Source of the DNA: an uncultured Draconibacterium sp.
GTDB lineage: Bacteria > Bacteroidota > Bacteroidia > Bacteroidales > Prolixibacteraceae
Length of the DNA stretch: 64,000 nucleotides
Assembly: GCF_963676815.1 (NCBI RefSeq)
Contig: NZ_OY781365.1
Span: 2,824,501 to 2,888,500, forward strand
Direction of reading: 5' to 3'
In this document: piece by piece, positions 8,806 to 17,639 of the stretch
Position numbering within the stretch: the first letter of the stretch is position 1
Layout: the number at the start of each line of letters is the position of its first letter
Program-made: the position numbers and the translations under genes
The notes under the pieces: generated by a model
Told to the model about the DNA's origin: nothing
The model's database searches: none
What the model saw: only the letters and a program-made list of their open reading frames with translations

Positions 8806-9639
8806 ATGAATCAACAGCAACTATTTGAGCAGATCCAAAAAAAGCGCAGTTTTCTGTGTGTAGGTTTGGATACCGATATTCAAAAAATCCCGCAACACCT
8901 GAAAGATACATCAGATCCGATATTTTCATTCAATAAAGAGATTATTGATGCCACTGCTGAATTTTCGGTGGCATACAAACCCAACCTGGCATTTTACGAA
9001 AGTTTGGGATCGAAAGGATTGGAAAGCCTGGAAAAAACAGTGATGTATGTAAAATCGAAATACCCTGAAATTTTTGTGATTGCCGATGCCAAACGTGGCG
9101 ATATTGGTAATACATCAAATTTATATGCACGTGCATTTTTCGATCACCAGGACTTTGATGCGGTAACAGTTGCACCGTACATGGGTGAAGATTCGGTAAA
9201 ACCGTTTATGACGTATCTCGATAAATGGGTAATTCTTTTGGCACTGACATCGAACAAAGGAGCTTACGATTTTCAGTTTATAGAAGACAAAGAAAGTGGC
9301 GATAAGCTGTTTGAAACTGTTTTGAAAACGTCGCAAAACTGGGGTACAACAGAAAACCTGATGTATGTAGTTGGTGCCACAAAAGCCGAAAAATTGAAAG
9401 AAATTCGCGAGATTGTTCCCGAACACTTTTTGTTGGTGCCTGGCGTTGGAGCGCAGGGAGGTAGCCTGCAGGAAGTAACAAAAAACGGAATGAACAGCAA
9501 ATGCGGTTTGTTGGTGAATTCGTCGCGCGGAATCATTTATGCATCGTCGGAAACTGATTTTGCAGAAAAAGCCGGTGCTGCCGCTGAAGAAGTTCAGAAA
9601 GAAATGGAAACATTATTGCAGGAAGTAGGATTGATTTAG
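8806..9639 (+). CDS. pyrF: Orotidine 5'-phosphate decarboxylase (type 2)
   Basis: A 277-residue TIM-barrel enzyme of the longer type 2 family. Visible motifs are LCVGLDTDIQKIP near the N-terminus, AYKPNLAFYESLG, and the catalytic IADAKRGDIGNTSNLYARAF with the Asp-x-Lys-x-x-Asp arrangement. The phosphate-binding end is LLVPGVGAQGG and NSSRGIIYAS. It makes UMP from OMP, the last step of pyrimidine synthesis; pyrE, the preceding step, is in this window at 61567-62199 but unlinked. A bidirectional terminator follows 20 bp after the stop. Confidence 0.94.
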   Translation: MNQQQLFEQIQKKRSFLCVGLDTDIQKIPQHLKDTSDPIFSFNKEIIDATAEFSVAYKPNLAFYESLGSKGLESLEKTVMYVKSKYPEIFVIADAKRGDIGNTSNLYARAFFDHQDFDAVTVAPYMGEDSVKPFMTYLDKWVILLALTSNKGAYDFQFIEDKESGDKLFETVLKTSQNWGTTENLMYVVGATKAEKLKEIREIVPEHFLLVPGVGAQGGSLQEVTKNGMNSKCGLLVNSSRGIIYASSETDFAEKAGAAAEEVQKEMETLLQEVGLI

Positions 9640-9658
9640 ATTATAAAAACACAAGCAT

Positions 9659-9693
9659 AAAAAAGGGATGTCGTTTATCGGCATCCCTTTTTG
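9659..9693. terminator. Bidirectional terminator between pyrF and the Gfo/Idh gene
   Basis: Perfect 10-bp arms AAAAGGGATG / CATCCCTTTT around a 11-base loop, T-rich on one side and A-rich on the other, between two convergent genes. Confidence 0.8.
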
Positions 9694-9712
9694 TTTATAA
9701 TAAATAATGTTT

Positions 9713-11188
9713 TTAAATCTGCTCCCAACCTTTTCGGTAAGTGTGCCTGATCCACTCTTCAGCCATTTTTAATGCCGGTAAAGTTTCGTATTCTTTATCA
9801 AATGTAGGATCGCCGTTTATTACCTCAAAATTGTCTTTTTTCAATACGCGAATGGTATCCGACGAGCTGATGTTTGTGAAGCGCATATTTGGTCCGTCCC
9901 ATTTTAGTTTGCACTGCAGGCTTTGCAAACGAACTGCCAGTACACCCATAACAACCATTTCATTTAATGGCCCGGCGTAAGAAAAGTTTGATGAGGCTTC
10001 AACACGCGCGTCTTTGCTTTCTTTGCAGGCACGAATCCAGTCTTGTTCGTGGCCGCCTTCCATGGCATTCGAAATACGTCGGATCGATTTCTCTGGTTCC
10101 TGAAAATGTGCCATCTCTGTAGTTGGTAATAGGGTAGGATTGGCGGCGTAAGTACCGCACATTATTTTCCCACGGGTACCGTAAAAGATACAACCGCCGC
10201 CATCGTCGCCCATTTGTTCGCCGTCTTTTAATTCATCGGGTCGGGGAGGCATAAAACCACCGTCGTACCAATGTACAGTTACTTCGGGCATGGCTACTTT
10301 TGGCAGGTTGTCGCGACGATCGAACTCGTAGCGAACAAACTCTGCGTTTGGTGCCGAATCGTTGTTAAAAGGCGTTGAACTGCCTTCAACCGTTTTCGGA
10401 TATTGTAAATTCAGTGCTTTAAAAACAGGATCGAGAATGTGGCATCCCATATCGCCAAGCGCCCCGGTGCCAAAATCCCACCAGCCACGCCAGTTCCAAG
10501 GGTGGTAAATCGGGTTGTATTCGGTAAATTTTGCAGGACCGATAAACAAATCCCAGTCTAGTGTTTTGGGTACGCGTTTCCCTTTTTCGGGGCGGGTTAA
10601 TCCTTGTGGCCAAATCGGGCGGTTTGTCCATGTATCAACATGTGTAACTTCGCCAATTGTTCCGGCCCAAATCCATTCGCAAATCTGACGGATTCCATCA
10701 GCTGAGTTTCCCTGGTTGCCCATTTGTGTGGCAACGCCGTATCGTGCTGCAGTTTCTGTCATAATCCGCGATTCGTAAACCGAATGCGTTAATGGTTTCT
10801 GCAGAAAAACGTGTTTCCCTTCACGCATAGCCATCAATGCCGGCAGGGCGTGCGTATGGTCGGGAGTGGCAATCATCACGGCATCAATATCTTTTTGCTC
10901 TTCCAGCATCACCCTGAAATCTTTGTATTGTTTGGCCCGGTACCAGCGCTCAAAAGCATTTCGTCCGGCGTATTCCCAGTCTACATCGCACAACGCTACG
11001 ATGTTCTCGGATTCCATAAATTTTAGGTTGGTGAAACCTTTTCCGCCAACACCAATTCCGGCAATGTTGAGTTTGTCGCTGGGAGCTTTATGCCCTAAAC
11101 CTGCTATAACATTCGAGGGAAGAATAGTAGCTGCAGCAATACCTGTTGCTGTTGTGCCTATAAATTTTCTGCGTGATAAATTGCTCAT
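9713..11188 (-). CDS. Tat-exported Gfo/Idh/MocA-family oxidoreductase
   Basis: This 491-residue protein starts with a twin-arginine signal (SRRKFIGTTATGIAAATILP), so the folded NAD(P)-bound enzyme is probably exported. The Rossmann fold begins at LNIAGIGVGGKGFTNL; VMIATPDHTHALPALMAM and GKHVFLQKPLTHS are the family's EKP-like catalytic segment (here QKP instead of EKP). The C-terminal domain has WNWRGWWDFGTGALGDMGCH with the conserved Gly-Asp-x-Gly-x-His. Such Tat-linked members are common in Bacteroidota and often act on sugars or glycosides (some are glycosidases), but substrate cannot be assigned. It is isolated between terminators. Confidence 0.85.
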   Translation of the reverse strand: MSNLSRRKFIGTTATGIAAATILPSNVIAGLGHKAPSDKLNIAGIGVGGKGFTNLKFMESENIVALCDVDWEYAGRNAFERWYRAKQYKDFRVMLEEQKDIDAVMIATPDHTHALPALMAMREGKHVFLQKPLTHSVYESRIMTETAARYGVATQMGNQGNSADGIRQICEWIWAGTIGEVTHVDTWTNRPIWPQGLTRPEKGKRVPKTLDWDLFIGPAKFTEYNPIYHPWNWRGWWDFGTGALGDMGCHILDPVFKALNLQYPKTVEGSSTPFNNDSAPNAEFVRYEFDRRDNLPKVAMPEVTVHWYDGGFMPPRPDELKDGEQMGDDGGGCIFYGTRGKIMCGTYAANPTLLPTTEMAHFQEPEKSIRRISNAMEGGHEQDWIRACKESKDARVEASSNFSYAGPLNEMVVMGVLAVRLQSLQCKLKWDGPNMRFTNISSSDTIRVLKKDNFEVINGDPTFDKEYETLPALKMAEEWIRHTYRKGWEQI

Positions 11189-11292
11189 TTTCTTGTTTTC
11201 GAAAAAATACTCGGAAAAATAGAAAAAATCTTAGGCTTAACCTACTGTTTAAGATTTTTGAAGAAAGATTAACACTTATTTGCTGTCGCCAA

Positions 11293-11328
11293 AAAAAAGA
11301 AGCGACTTGTTAAAGCCGCTTCTTTTCT
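11293..11328 (-). terminator. Terminator after the fasciclin lipoprotein gene
   Basis: Ten-bp perfect arms AAAAGAAGCG (11295-11304) and CGCTTCTTTT (11317-11326); on the minus strand it lies 30 bp downstream of the fasciclin gene and ends in a T run. Confidence 0.75.
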
Positions 11329-11357
11329 GTTTTCATGGCGTTCGTATTTGTTTCCTA

Positions 11358-12011
11358 TCACAACTGAATTGGAAGAATTACTGCATCAATAACATGAATA
11401 ATTCCGTTTGAAGCTGAAATGTTTACGGAAGGAGTAACCAAATTTGCGCTATTTCCTACTGCCCATATTTTTAAATCCTTGTCTACCATAAAAGTTGCTC
11501 CTTCGAGTAAGGTCTCAATTGTTTTTGGATTCTTTTTTGGAACAACACTGTTGGCAGCCCTGCGACCATCAGTTACGTGGTAAAGTAGTACATTCAACAC
11601 AACCTCAGCAGGAATATCATTAATTCCATTTACTTCTGTTCCAAGCAAACTTTCCAATTCTTCACTATCGTATAAAGCTTGGAACGCATCGTTTGTTGGT
11701 GCAAATACGGTATATTGGTCGGTACCATTCAAAAACATGTCGACTAATTCGGTTCCCAATTCTCCGTCAACATAAAAAAGTGCGCCAACTAATTCTGAGA
11801 AGCCTGCTTCAATTGCAATGGCTGCAATGGAAGCATCACCCGGCGGAAGTGCTTTTCCTGCTTTTAATGCAGTATCATCACTAAATTCATTTTGAGGGAT
11901 GTAATCATCATTTTCCTTTTCACAGCTAATAAATGCCATACTTACAATTAGTGCTGCTACAAAAGCTAAATTTCTTAAGCTTACGATTCTTTTCAAATTT
12001 ACTGTTTTCAT
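11358..12011 (-). CDS. Fasciclin (FAS1) domain lipoprotein
   Basis: A 217-residue protein with an N-terminal lipoprotein signal (AALIVSMAFISC, then EKENDDY) and one FAS1 domain. FAS1 features are the H1-like YTVFAPTNDAFQALYDSEE, LLYHVTDGRRAANSVV, and the end SASNGIIHVIDAVILP. FAS1 domains mediate adhesion to proteins or polysaccharides, so a cell-surface or periplasmic adhesion role is likely. It is a monocistronic gene: a terminator follows and the 259-bp gap upstream toward clpX holds the clpX terminator and otherwise only AT-rich sequence where its promoter must lie. Confidence 0.88.
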   Translation of the reverse strand: MKTVNLKRIVSLRNLAFVAALIVSMAFISCEKENDDYIPQNEFSDDTALKAGKALPPGDASIAAIAIEAGFSELVGALFYVDGELGTELVDMFLNGTDQYTVFAPTNDAFQALYDSEELESLLGTEVNGINDIPAEVVLNVLLYHVTDGRRAANSVVPKKNPKTIETLLEGATFMVDKDLKIWAVGNSANLVTPSVNISASNGIIHVIDAVILPIQL

Positions 12012-12220
12012 TGTTGTAGATTTTTATGAGTTTAAAAATGTTATCAAAGGTAGAACAGTAATATTCACAAAAGTGTTTAAGAAAAAAATATAAAAGCTAA
12101 ACAAAAAAGGAATTAAACTGCTACTTGGTCGTCTTAATATCAGTATTTACTCACATTTGGAATAAAAGTTAATAAAAGTTAAAAATTAACTTGATAAGTG
12201 TTGTTAATTTCTTATGCACA

Positions 12221-12250
12221 AAAAAACCGAACTAAAAAGTCCGGTTTTTA
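12221..12250 (-). terminator. Terminator of the clpP-clpX operon
   Basis: Stem ACCGAACT / AGTCCGGT with one mismatch and a four-base loop, followed on the minus strand by seven T; 20 bp after the clpX stop. Confidence 0.7.
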
Positions 12251-12270
12251 ATGCTGTATTTTGTAAGCTA

Positions 12271-13503
12271 TTAGCTTGCTTTTAATCGTCGGATTCCTGA
12301 TTTGTCGATCTGACTTTCGGCGTATTCTTTGGTGATGTGCAATTCTGAAATTTCTTCCGAGGGGGCATCAAACATGGCATCGTTCATAATGTTCTCACAA
12401 ATCGAACGCAATCCACGTGCACCAAGTTTGAACTCAATTGCTTTGTCAACAATGTATTCCAGTGCGTCTTCATCAAATTCCAACTCAATATCGTCAAGTT
12501 TAAATAACTTTTTGTATTGTTTGATTACCGAGTTTTTAGGTTCGGTTAAAATGTTGCGCAACGTTTCTTTGTCCAGCGGATTCAGGTATGTCAGCACCGG
12601 CAAACGACCGATGATCTCCGGAATCAATCCAAACGACTTTAAATCCTGTGGCGAAACATACTGTAACAGGTTTTCGCGCTCGATGCGGTCGGCATCTTTT
12701 GCAGCGCTGTAACCAATAACTTTTGTATTTAGTCGGTTGGCAATTTTACGTTCTATACCATCAAATGCACCACCACACACAAAAAGGATGTTTTTTGTGT
12801 CAACGGGGATCAGCTTTTGCTCGGGATGTTTACGTCCTCCTTGTGGCGGAACATTAACGATCGAACCTTCCAGCAGTTTTAATAAACCTTGCTGAACGCC
12901 TTCGCCCGAAACATCGCGGGTTATCGATGGATTATCGCTTTTGCGTGCGATTTTATCAATTTCGTCAACAAATACAATCCCGCGTTCAGCAGCTTCAACA
13001 TTGTAATCCGCAGCCTGTAACAAACGTGTTAACAAGCTTTCAATATCCTCGCCAACATAACCGGCCTCAGTAAGTACAGTTGCGTCAACAATAGTAAACG
13101 GAACATGTAGCATTTTTGCAATAGTGCGTGCCAGTAACGTTTTTCCGGTACCGGTTTCGCCAACCAAAATAATGTTCGACTTTTCAATCTCGGTTTCGTC
13201 GTCATCAACTTTTTGAGTCAATCGTTTGTAGTGATTGTATACCGAGACAGAAAGCACACGTTTGGCGCGATCTTGCCCTATTACGTATTGATCAAGGAAA
13301 TCCTTTATTTCTTTTGGCTTCAAGAGTTGAATGCCATCTAAATCGAAGGTGTTCGATGTTTTTACCTCTTCCTGAATAATGGAATGAGCCTGTTCGGCAC
13401 AACGGTCGCAAATATGCCCGTCAATCCCCGCAATCAGAAGATTTACTTCTTTCTTTTCCCGTCCGCAAAACGAACACTTATCCATCTTTTCTTTATTTGA
13501 CAT
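12271..13503 (-). CDS. clpX: ATP-dependent Clp protease ATP-binding subunit ClpX
   Basis: A 410-residue AAA+ unfoldase. The N-terminal zinc-binding domain has CSFCGREKKE and HICDRC; Walker A is GETGTGKTLLA, Walker B is IVFVDEIDKIA, and the pore-loop region and GARGLR sensor-2 are present. It unfolds tagged proteins and feeds them to ClpP. The start ATG shares its A with the stop codon of clpP (TAATG at 13501-13505), so translation is coupled. The operon ends at the terminator 12221-12250. Confidence 0.96.
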   Translation of the reverse strand: MSNKEKMDKCSFCGREKKEVNLLIAGIDGHICDRCAEQAHSIIQEEVKTSNTFDLDGIQLLKPKEIKDFLDQYVIGQDRAKRVLSVSVYNHYKRLTQKVDDDETEIEKSNIILVGETGTGKTLLARTIAKMLHVPFTIVDATVLTEAGYVGEDIESLLTRLLQAADYNVEAAERGIVFVDEIDKIARKSDNPSITRDVSGEGVQQGLLKLLEGSIVNVPPQGGRKHPEQKLIPVDTKNILFVCGGAFDGIERKIANRLNTKVIGYSAAKDADRIERENLLQYVSPQDLKSFGLIPEIIGRLPVLTYLNPLDKETLRNILTEPKNSVIKQYKKLFKLDDIELEFDEDALEYIVDKAIEFKLGARGLRSICENIMNDAMFDAPSEEISELHITKEYAESQIDKSGIRRLKAS

Positions 13504-14177
13504 TATTTGTTATTTCTAACTAAAATTTCATCAATCATACCATAATCCACTGCTTCCTGTGCCGTCATCCAGTAGTCACGGTCTGAGTCTTTTTCTATTT
13601 GTTCTAAAGTTTGTCCCGAGTGGTTGGCAATAATGGTATACAATTCTTTTTTAATCTTCATGATCTCACGAGCTGTGATCTCAATATCAGAAGCTTGTCC
13701 CTGAGCACCACCCATTGGTTGGTGGATCATTATTCGTGAATGTGTTAATGCCGATCGTTTTCCTTTCTGTCCGGCAGTCATCAACACTGCAGCCATTGAA
13801 GCTGCCATTCCTGTACAAATTGTTGCAACATCAGCAGAAATATATTGCATGGTGTCGTAAATCCCCAATCCTGCATAAACTGAACCTCCGGGCGAGTTAA
13901 AGTAGATCTGAATGTCTTTCGACGGATCGGTTGACTCGAGGAACAGCAGTTGTGCCTGAATAATGTTGGCTACAGTATCGTCGATTGGTACGCCAAGAAA
14001 AATAATACGGTCCATCATCAAACGTGAGAACACGTCCATTGATGCTACGTTTAACTGGCGTTCTTCGATAATTGTTGGCGAAATATAATTGCCGTATGCC
14101 GATGTATATCTATCCATTGTTAAGCTGCTGATTCCAGCATGCTTTGTTGCATATTTTCTAAATTCGTTGTTGTCCAT
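13503..14177 (-). CDS. clpP: ATP-dependent Clp protease proteolytic subunit
   Basis: A 224-residue serine protease. The catalytic triad is recognisable: Ser in TGMAASMAAVLMTAG, His in SRIMIHQPMGG and Asp in the DRDYWM region after EQIEKDSD. FNSPGGSVYAGLGIYDTMQ is the substrate-binding strand. The N-terminal 30 residues form the usual propeptide region. It overlaps clpX by one base and lies 121 bp downstream of tig, with its own promoter-like box at 14233-14240. It forms the ClpXP tetradecamer with ClpX in the cytoplasm. Confidence 0.96.
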   Translation of the reverse strand: MDNNEFRKYATKHAGISSLTMDRYTSAYGNYISPTIIEERQLNVASMDVFSRLMMDRIIFLGVPIDDTVANIIQAQLLFLESTDPSKDIQIYFNSPGGSVYAGLGIYDTMQYISADVATICTGMAASMAAVLMTAGQKGKRSALTHSRIMIHQPMGGAQGQASDIEITAREIMKIKKELYTIIANHSGQTLEQIEKDSDRDYWMTAQEAVDYGMIDEILVRNNK

Positions 14178-14202
14178 TTTTTATAAGTGCTAGTAAAAAA
14201 AA

Positions 14203-14240
14203 TAACTTTGCAATTCGTTTCTCTCCGATTCACAAAGTTA
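14203..14240 (-). promoter_or_regulatory. clpP promoter box within an 8-bp inverted repeat
   Basis: CAAAGTTA on the plus strand at 14233-14240 reads TAACTTTG (TAnnTTTG) on the minus strand, placing transcription start about 50 bases before clpP. An exact inverted copy, TAACTTTG, is at 14203-14210 on the plus strand, giving perfect 8-bp arms spaced by 22 bp. It may be a regulatory palindrome or a leader hairpin. Confidence 0.45.
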
Positions 14241-14298
14241 TAAAAAAGATTCATGCTGAAACACTCAGCAAAATATTTTCAGATGATTACCGTCTCTG

Positions 14299-15657
14299 CT
14301 AGTTGGCTTGCATCATTTCGTTAAATTTTTCCTGCGATACTTCTTCTTCCTGAATAGTAACTTTTTCTTTCACAACTTCTACTACTTTGTCTTCCAACAA
14401 TTTTTTGTAGATGCGTTCTTTTTCTTCAGGTTTTTCAAGCATCATTTTAGCAAACGATTCCAGCTGCTCTTCAGGTGCATTGTTGATTCCGTACTGCTGA
14501 AACTGTGCCATTGCCATTTGTTTGGCAAAGTCTTCAGCTTCCTCTGCTTCAACTTTTAATTCGTTTTCTTTTGCAATGGTGTCTTTAATCAACTGCCATT
14601 TCAAATCAAGAATAAATGCAGGGAATTCGTTTTCGATTTGCTCCTGTGTTAATTCTTTGTTTACAGCAATCAACCAACGCTTCAAAAACTCCTCCGGCAT
14701 TTCCAAATCGGTTTTTTCAACAAGCGCATCGCGTGTATCTAATGCAAATTTATGATCGGAAGAGAAAACCAGGTTTTTCGCCAGGTCGTCTTTAATTTGC
14801 GCTTTAAAATCGTCAAGCGTTTTAATCTCCGTTTCGTCGCCGTAAAGCTTTTTGAAAAGCTCTTCGTTCAATTCTGCTTTTTGGAACTGAAGTATTTCAG
14901 TAACTGTATATCTGAAATCGCTTTCCAAAGTCTCGGCTTCTTCATGCTTAATGTTCAGCATGTGCGCAACTTCGTGGTTATTTTCGAAAGCTTTTATCGG
15001 GTTAAAAACAATGATATCGTCTTTTTTACAACCGATAAATGCATTTTTAACTTCCTCGTCTTTAATTTTGTCAACGGCTAAAAGTACACCTTCAGGAGCA
15101 ATTCCGCCTTCAACTTCGTTTCCTTCAGCATCAAGCTGAACAAAGTTACCGCGAACAGTGCTGTCTTCTTTGGCTTCTTCCGGTGGAACATTTTCTCCTA
15201 ATTGAGATGCCGCCATGTCAACCTGTTGCTGAATCATATCATCAGAAACTTCGATTTTGTAGTAGGTATATTTGTTGCGTTTGTCAAGCGAAACTTTCAC
15301 CTCAGGAGCCAAAGCTACATCAAAAGCAAACTCAAACGACTCGTCTTTTTCCCAGTCGATTGGTTTTTGTTTTTCCTCGTTTGGCATTGGCTCGCCAAGA
15401 ACAGGAAGTTTTTCATCAATCATATATTTCGACAGGTTTTGAGAGATAAGTTTGTTTACCTCTTCAACCAAAACAGCTGTTCCAAATCGTTTTTTGATAA
15501 GGCCTGCCGGAACTTTTCCGGGGCGGAAACCTGGGATTGTAGCTTTTTGACGATAGTCTTTCAAAACATCGGCAACTTGCTTTTCATAGTCAGTTTTTTC
15601 AATAGTAAGATTGATTACTGCATTAACCTGGTCGATGTTTTCTAAATTAATGTTCAT
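14299..15657 (-). CDS. tig: Trigger factor
   Basis: A 452-residue ribosome-associated chaperone. ATG at 15657 (MNINLENIDQVNAVI) is preferred; a longer frame to 15690 adds 11 residues that run into the tRNA terminator. The ribosome-binding signature is in the N-terminal domain (ATIPGFRPGKVPAGLIKKRF). The central PPIase-like domain is divergent, as usual in Bacteroidota, and a long helical C-terminal arm (VEAEEAEDFAKQMAMAQF) follows. It meets nascent chains at the exit tunnel. The order tig-clpP-clpX is conserved widely in bacteria. Confidence 0.94.
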   Translation of the reverse strand: MNINLENIDQVNAVINLTIEKTDYEKQVADVLKDYRQKATIPGFRPGKVPAGLIKKRFGTAVLVEEVNKLISQNLSKYMIDEKLPVLGEPMPNEEKQKPIDWEKDESFEFAFDVALAPEVKVSLDKRNKYTYYKIEVSDDMIQQQVDMAASQLGENVPPEEAKEDSTVRGNFVQLDAEGNEVEGGIAPEGVLLAVDKIKDEEVKNAFIGCKKDDIIVFNPIKAFENNHEVAHMLNIKHEEAETLESDFRYTVTEILQFQKAELNEELFKKLYGDETEIKTLDDFKAQIKDDLAKNLVFSSDHKFALDTRDALVEKTDLEMPEEFLKRWLIAVNKELTQEQIENEFPAFILDLKWQLIKDTIAKENELKVEAEEAEDFAKQMAMAQFQQYGINNAPEEQLESFAKMMLEKPEEKERIYKKLLEDKVVEVVKEKVTIQEEEVSQEKFNEMMQAN

Positions 15658-15688
15658 GATGATAAATTTTTTATACCCCTTAAAATGC

Positions 15689-15730
15689 AAAAAACGCCAA
15701 CCTCTTATTTAATAAGGTCGGCGGTTTTTT
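15689..15730 (-). terminator. Terminator downstream of tRNA-Leu
   Basis: CGCCAACCT and AGGTCGGCG arms with one mismatch, flanked by A and T runs; on the minus strand it follows the tRNA and ends in a T run just before the tig start. Confidence 0.65.
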
Positions 15731-15733
15731 GAG

Positions 15734-15815
15734 TGCGGATGAAGGGACTCGAACCCCCACGCCATAAGGCACTAGATCCTAAGTCTAGCGCGTCTACCAA
15801 TTCCGCCACATCCGC
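15734..15815 (-). tRNA. tRNA-Leu (anticodon UAG)
   Basis: Read on the minus strand, an 82-base cloverleaf starts GCGGATG and ends CATCCGC plus discriminator A. The anticodon arm CTAGA-CTTAGGA-TCTAG gives anticodon UAG (reads CUA and other CUN codons). A long variable arm (TGCCTTATGGCG) fits the class II leucine tRNA. The T arm is GGGGG-TTCGAGT-CCC with a mismatch-free core. No CCA end is encoded. Confidence 0.95.
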
Positions 15816-15923
15816 GAATTGCGGCGCAAAGATATATAAAAAATTTATTTTGCAATAAATTATATGCGAAAAATTCGGAAGTAAGTTTTATTTAACAAAC
15901 AATACGGCAGAATACTTCGTGTT

Positions 15924-16865
15924 TTAGCGCCATTCAACAATTGTTCCACGGGTTTCGTCCTGCAACTCTTTTGGAATAGATTCTTTTATTTCGCGCCAAA
16001 GCAAGTTGATAAGTTTGTGTTTTGCGTAATGTCGCGAGTACACTAAACTAACCTCGCGGAGTGGTTTTATGTTGGTAAAATTCTCCACGTTGTAGGCTCT
16101 TTTTTGCGACATAGTTGCTTTGGCCAGTTCCGGAATAAGTGTTATTCCTCCTTCGCGATCAACAATATTCATTAATGTTTCCAACGATCCTGCTTCAAAA
16201 TGGAATGGTAACTGGCTGTCGGTGGTTCCCAGGTACGAACAGAGGTTAATCACCTGATCGCGGAAACAATGACCGTCACTCAGCAACCAAATTTCGGGAG
16301 TGGCAATATCTTCAACAGTAATTTCTTTTTGCTTGTGTAGTTTGTGCCCGCTGTTGGCATAGATTAGCATTTCTTCGTAAAACAGAGGCTTCTCCAATAT
16401 CTTTTCTTCGTGCAGCGGTGTTACCAAAATACCCACATCAATAAGGTCTTTGTTTAACAGATTGATAATGTTTTCGGTAGTTGCTTCAACAACTTTTATA
16501 AATATGTTTGGATATTTCTTTTTGTAGTTGCCTACAAAAATAGGTAGTAAATATGGAGCCAGCGTTGGAATAATGCCGATGCGCAACATTCCCGATACCT
16601 GGTTTTTATGGTCTTTTACAATGTTATTTACCTCGTCGGCTTGTTTTAAAACCACACGTGCCTGCTCGATTATGCGAACTCCAACATCGGTAGGAATTAG
16701 GGGTTGTTTACTTCGGTCGAAAATTATAACCTCCAGGTCTTCTTCCAGCTTTTTTATTTGCATAGAAAGAGTGGGCTGTGTAATAAAACATGCCTCGGCG
16801 GCTTTGCCAAAATGACGATAAGTGTCAACGGCAGCTATATACTCCAACTGGGTTAGGGTAATCAT
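15924..16865 (-). CDS. oxyR: Hydrogen peroxide-sensing LysR-type regulator OxyR
   Basis: A 313-residue LysR-family regulator. The N-terminal winged HTH is MITLTQLEYIAAVDTYRHFG through TQPTLSMQIKKLEEDL. The effector domain keeps the OxyR redox pair, Cys-x8-Cys, in DGHCFRDQVINLC, equivalent to Cys199 and Cys208 of E. coli OxyR, so peroxide probably forms an intramolecular disulfide that activates it. No peroxidase or catalase gene lies next to it here. It sits between tRNA-Leu and a SpoU methyltransferase, all on the minus strand with their own gaps. Confidence 0.92.
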   Translation of the reverse strand: MITLTQLEYIAAVDTYRHFGKAAEACFITQPTLSMQIKKLEEDLEVIIFDRSKQPLIPTDVGVRIIEQARVVLKQADEVNNIVKDHKNQVSGMLRIGIIPTLAPYLLPIFVGNYKKKYPNIFIKVVEATTENIINLLNKDLIDVGILVTPLHEEKILEKPLFYEEMLIYANSGHKLHKQKEITVEDIATPEIWLLSDGHCFRDQVINLCSYLGTTDSQLPFHFEAGSLETLMNIVDREGGITLIPELAKATMSQKRAYNVENFTNIKPLREVSLVYSRHYAKHKLINLLWREIKESIPKELQDETRGTIVEWR

Positions 16866-16981
16866 GGCGTAAGTCGATTTTTGTTTTAAAGATAGAAAAA
16901 ATCTATAATTACGAGCGACTTGTCCGGATTAATTCATTGCATGTAAAATAACTGATAATAATTGTGAAAATCACCCAAAAT

Positions 16982-17497
16982 TTACATGCAGGTTTGTTGC
17001 CGATACCATTCAAAAGCAGCAACCGATAAGGCATTAGAAATATTAAGTGATTTGCAGCCTCCGGGCATGGGAATGTAAACACTTTTATTGGCCATTTTTA
17101 TAATACTTTCGGGGAGGCCGTGCGATTCGCTTCCAGCAAGCAGGATTGTTTTTTGCGGTAACGTTTCCCGGAATATATTAGTGGCTCCGTCGCAGGTTTC
17201 AACAATGGTCAGCTCATAATCGGCACCCAGTAATTCAATAAAATCATTTTCAGAAACAAAGCGCCAATTCATTTGCTCGTACGAAAATCCGGCTGTTTTT
17301 TTTATTTTCGATTCTCGATGATTTTCTGATTCGCGCACAAACAATACTTCAATAGCTCCCAGGTTATGCGCCAGTCGAATAATTTTCCCAATATTCTCAG
17401 CATTCGACAAGTGCCAGGCTGCAATAATTATTGCACTGGACTCAGGAAATTTCTCGTCTTCTTTGGCGTTAAAAAATTGTACAGAATTGGTGTTCAT
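16982..17497 (-). CDS. SpoU/TrmH-family RNA 2'-O-methyltransferase
   Basis: This 171-residue protein is a SPOUT methyltransferase of the SpoU class. Motif 1 is LSNAENIGKIIRLAHNLGA, motif 2 is LLAGSESHGLPESII and motif 3 is IPMPGGCKSLNISNALSVAA, which together make the trefoil-knot SAM site. It is the short form without an N-terminal RNA-binding extension, similar to TrmH or TrmL-like enzymes that modify tRNA ribose. Which RNA and position cannot be read. It is divergent from the lipoprotein gene at 17640 and separated from oxyR by 116 bp. Confidence 0.87.
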   Translation of the reverse strand: MNTNSVQFFNAKEDEKFPESSAIIIAAWHLSNAENIGKIIRLAHNLGAIEVLFVRESENHRESKIKKTAGFSYEQMNWRFVSENDFIELLGADYELTIVETCDGATNIFRETLPQKTILLAGSESHGLPESIIKMANKSVYIPMPGGCKSLNISNALSVAAFEWYRQQTCM

Positions 17498-17535
17498 GAT
17501 AATAAGACTGTTTTTCCTCGTTACTATTAAAATGC

Positions 17536-17543
17536 TACTTTTG
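17536..17543 (+). promoter_or_regulatory. Bacteroidota -7 box upstream of the coiled-coil lipoprotein
   Basis: TACTTTTG (TAnnTTTG) about 96 bp before the ATG at 17640; it gives a leader of roughly 90 bases that contains the perfect hairpin TCTGCCAACAGGCAGA at 17591-17606. Confidence 0.45.
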
Positions 17544-17639
17544 TACGAAAGATGAAACGAGCATAATTATTTGATTATGCGAGTTCCTTTTCTGCCAACA
17601 GGCAGACATGAGTTGCCAAAAATAAACAATTATAAACGA

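Noticed and set aside
11189..11357. Gap between the Gfo/Idh and fasciclin genes as a hidden gene
   Set aside because: Only the terminator and AT-rich promoter sequence; no frame longer than chance.
15945..15960. TGTTCCACGGGTTTCG, resembling parS (TGTTTCACGTGAAACA)
   Set aside because: Left half is near, but the palindrome fails on the right half, and it lies inside the oxyR coding region as ordinary codons. The real parS sites are probably outside this window.
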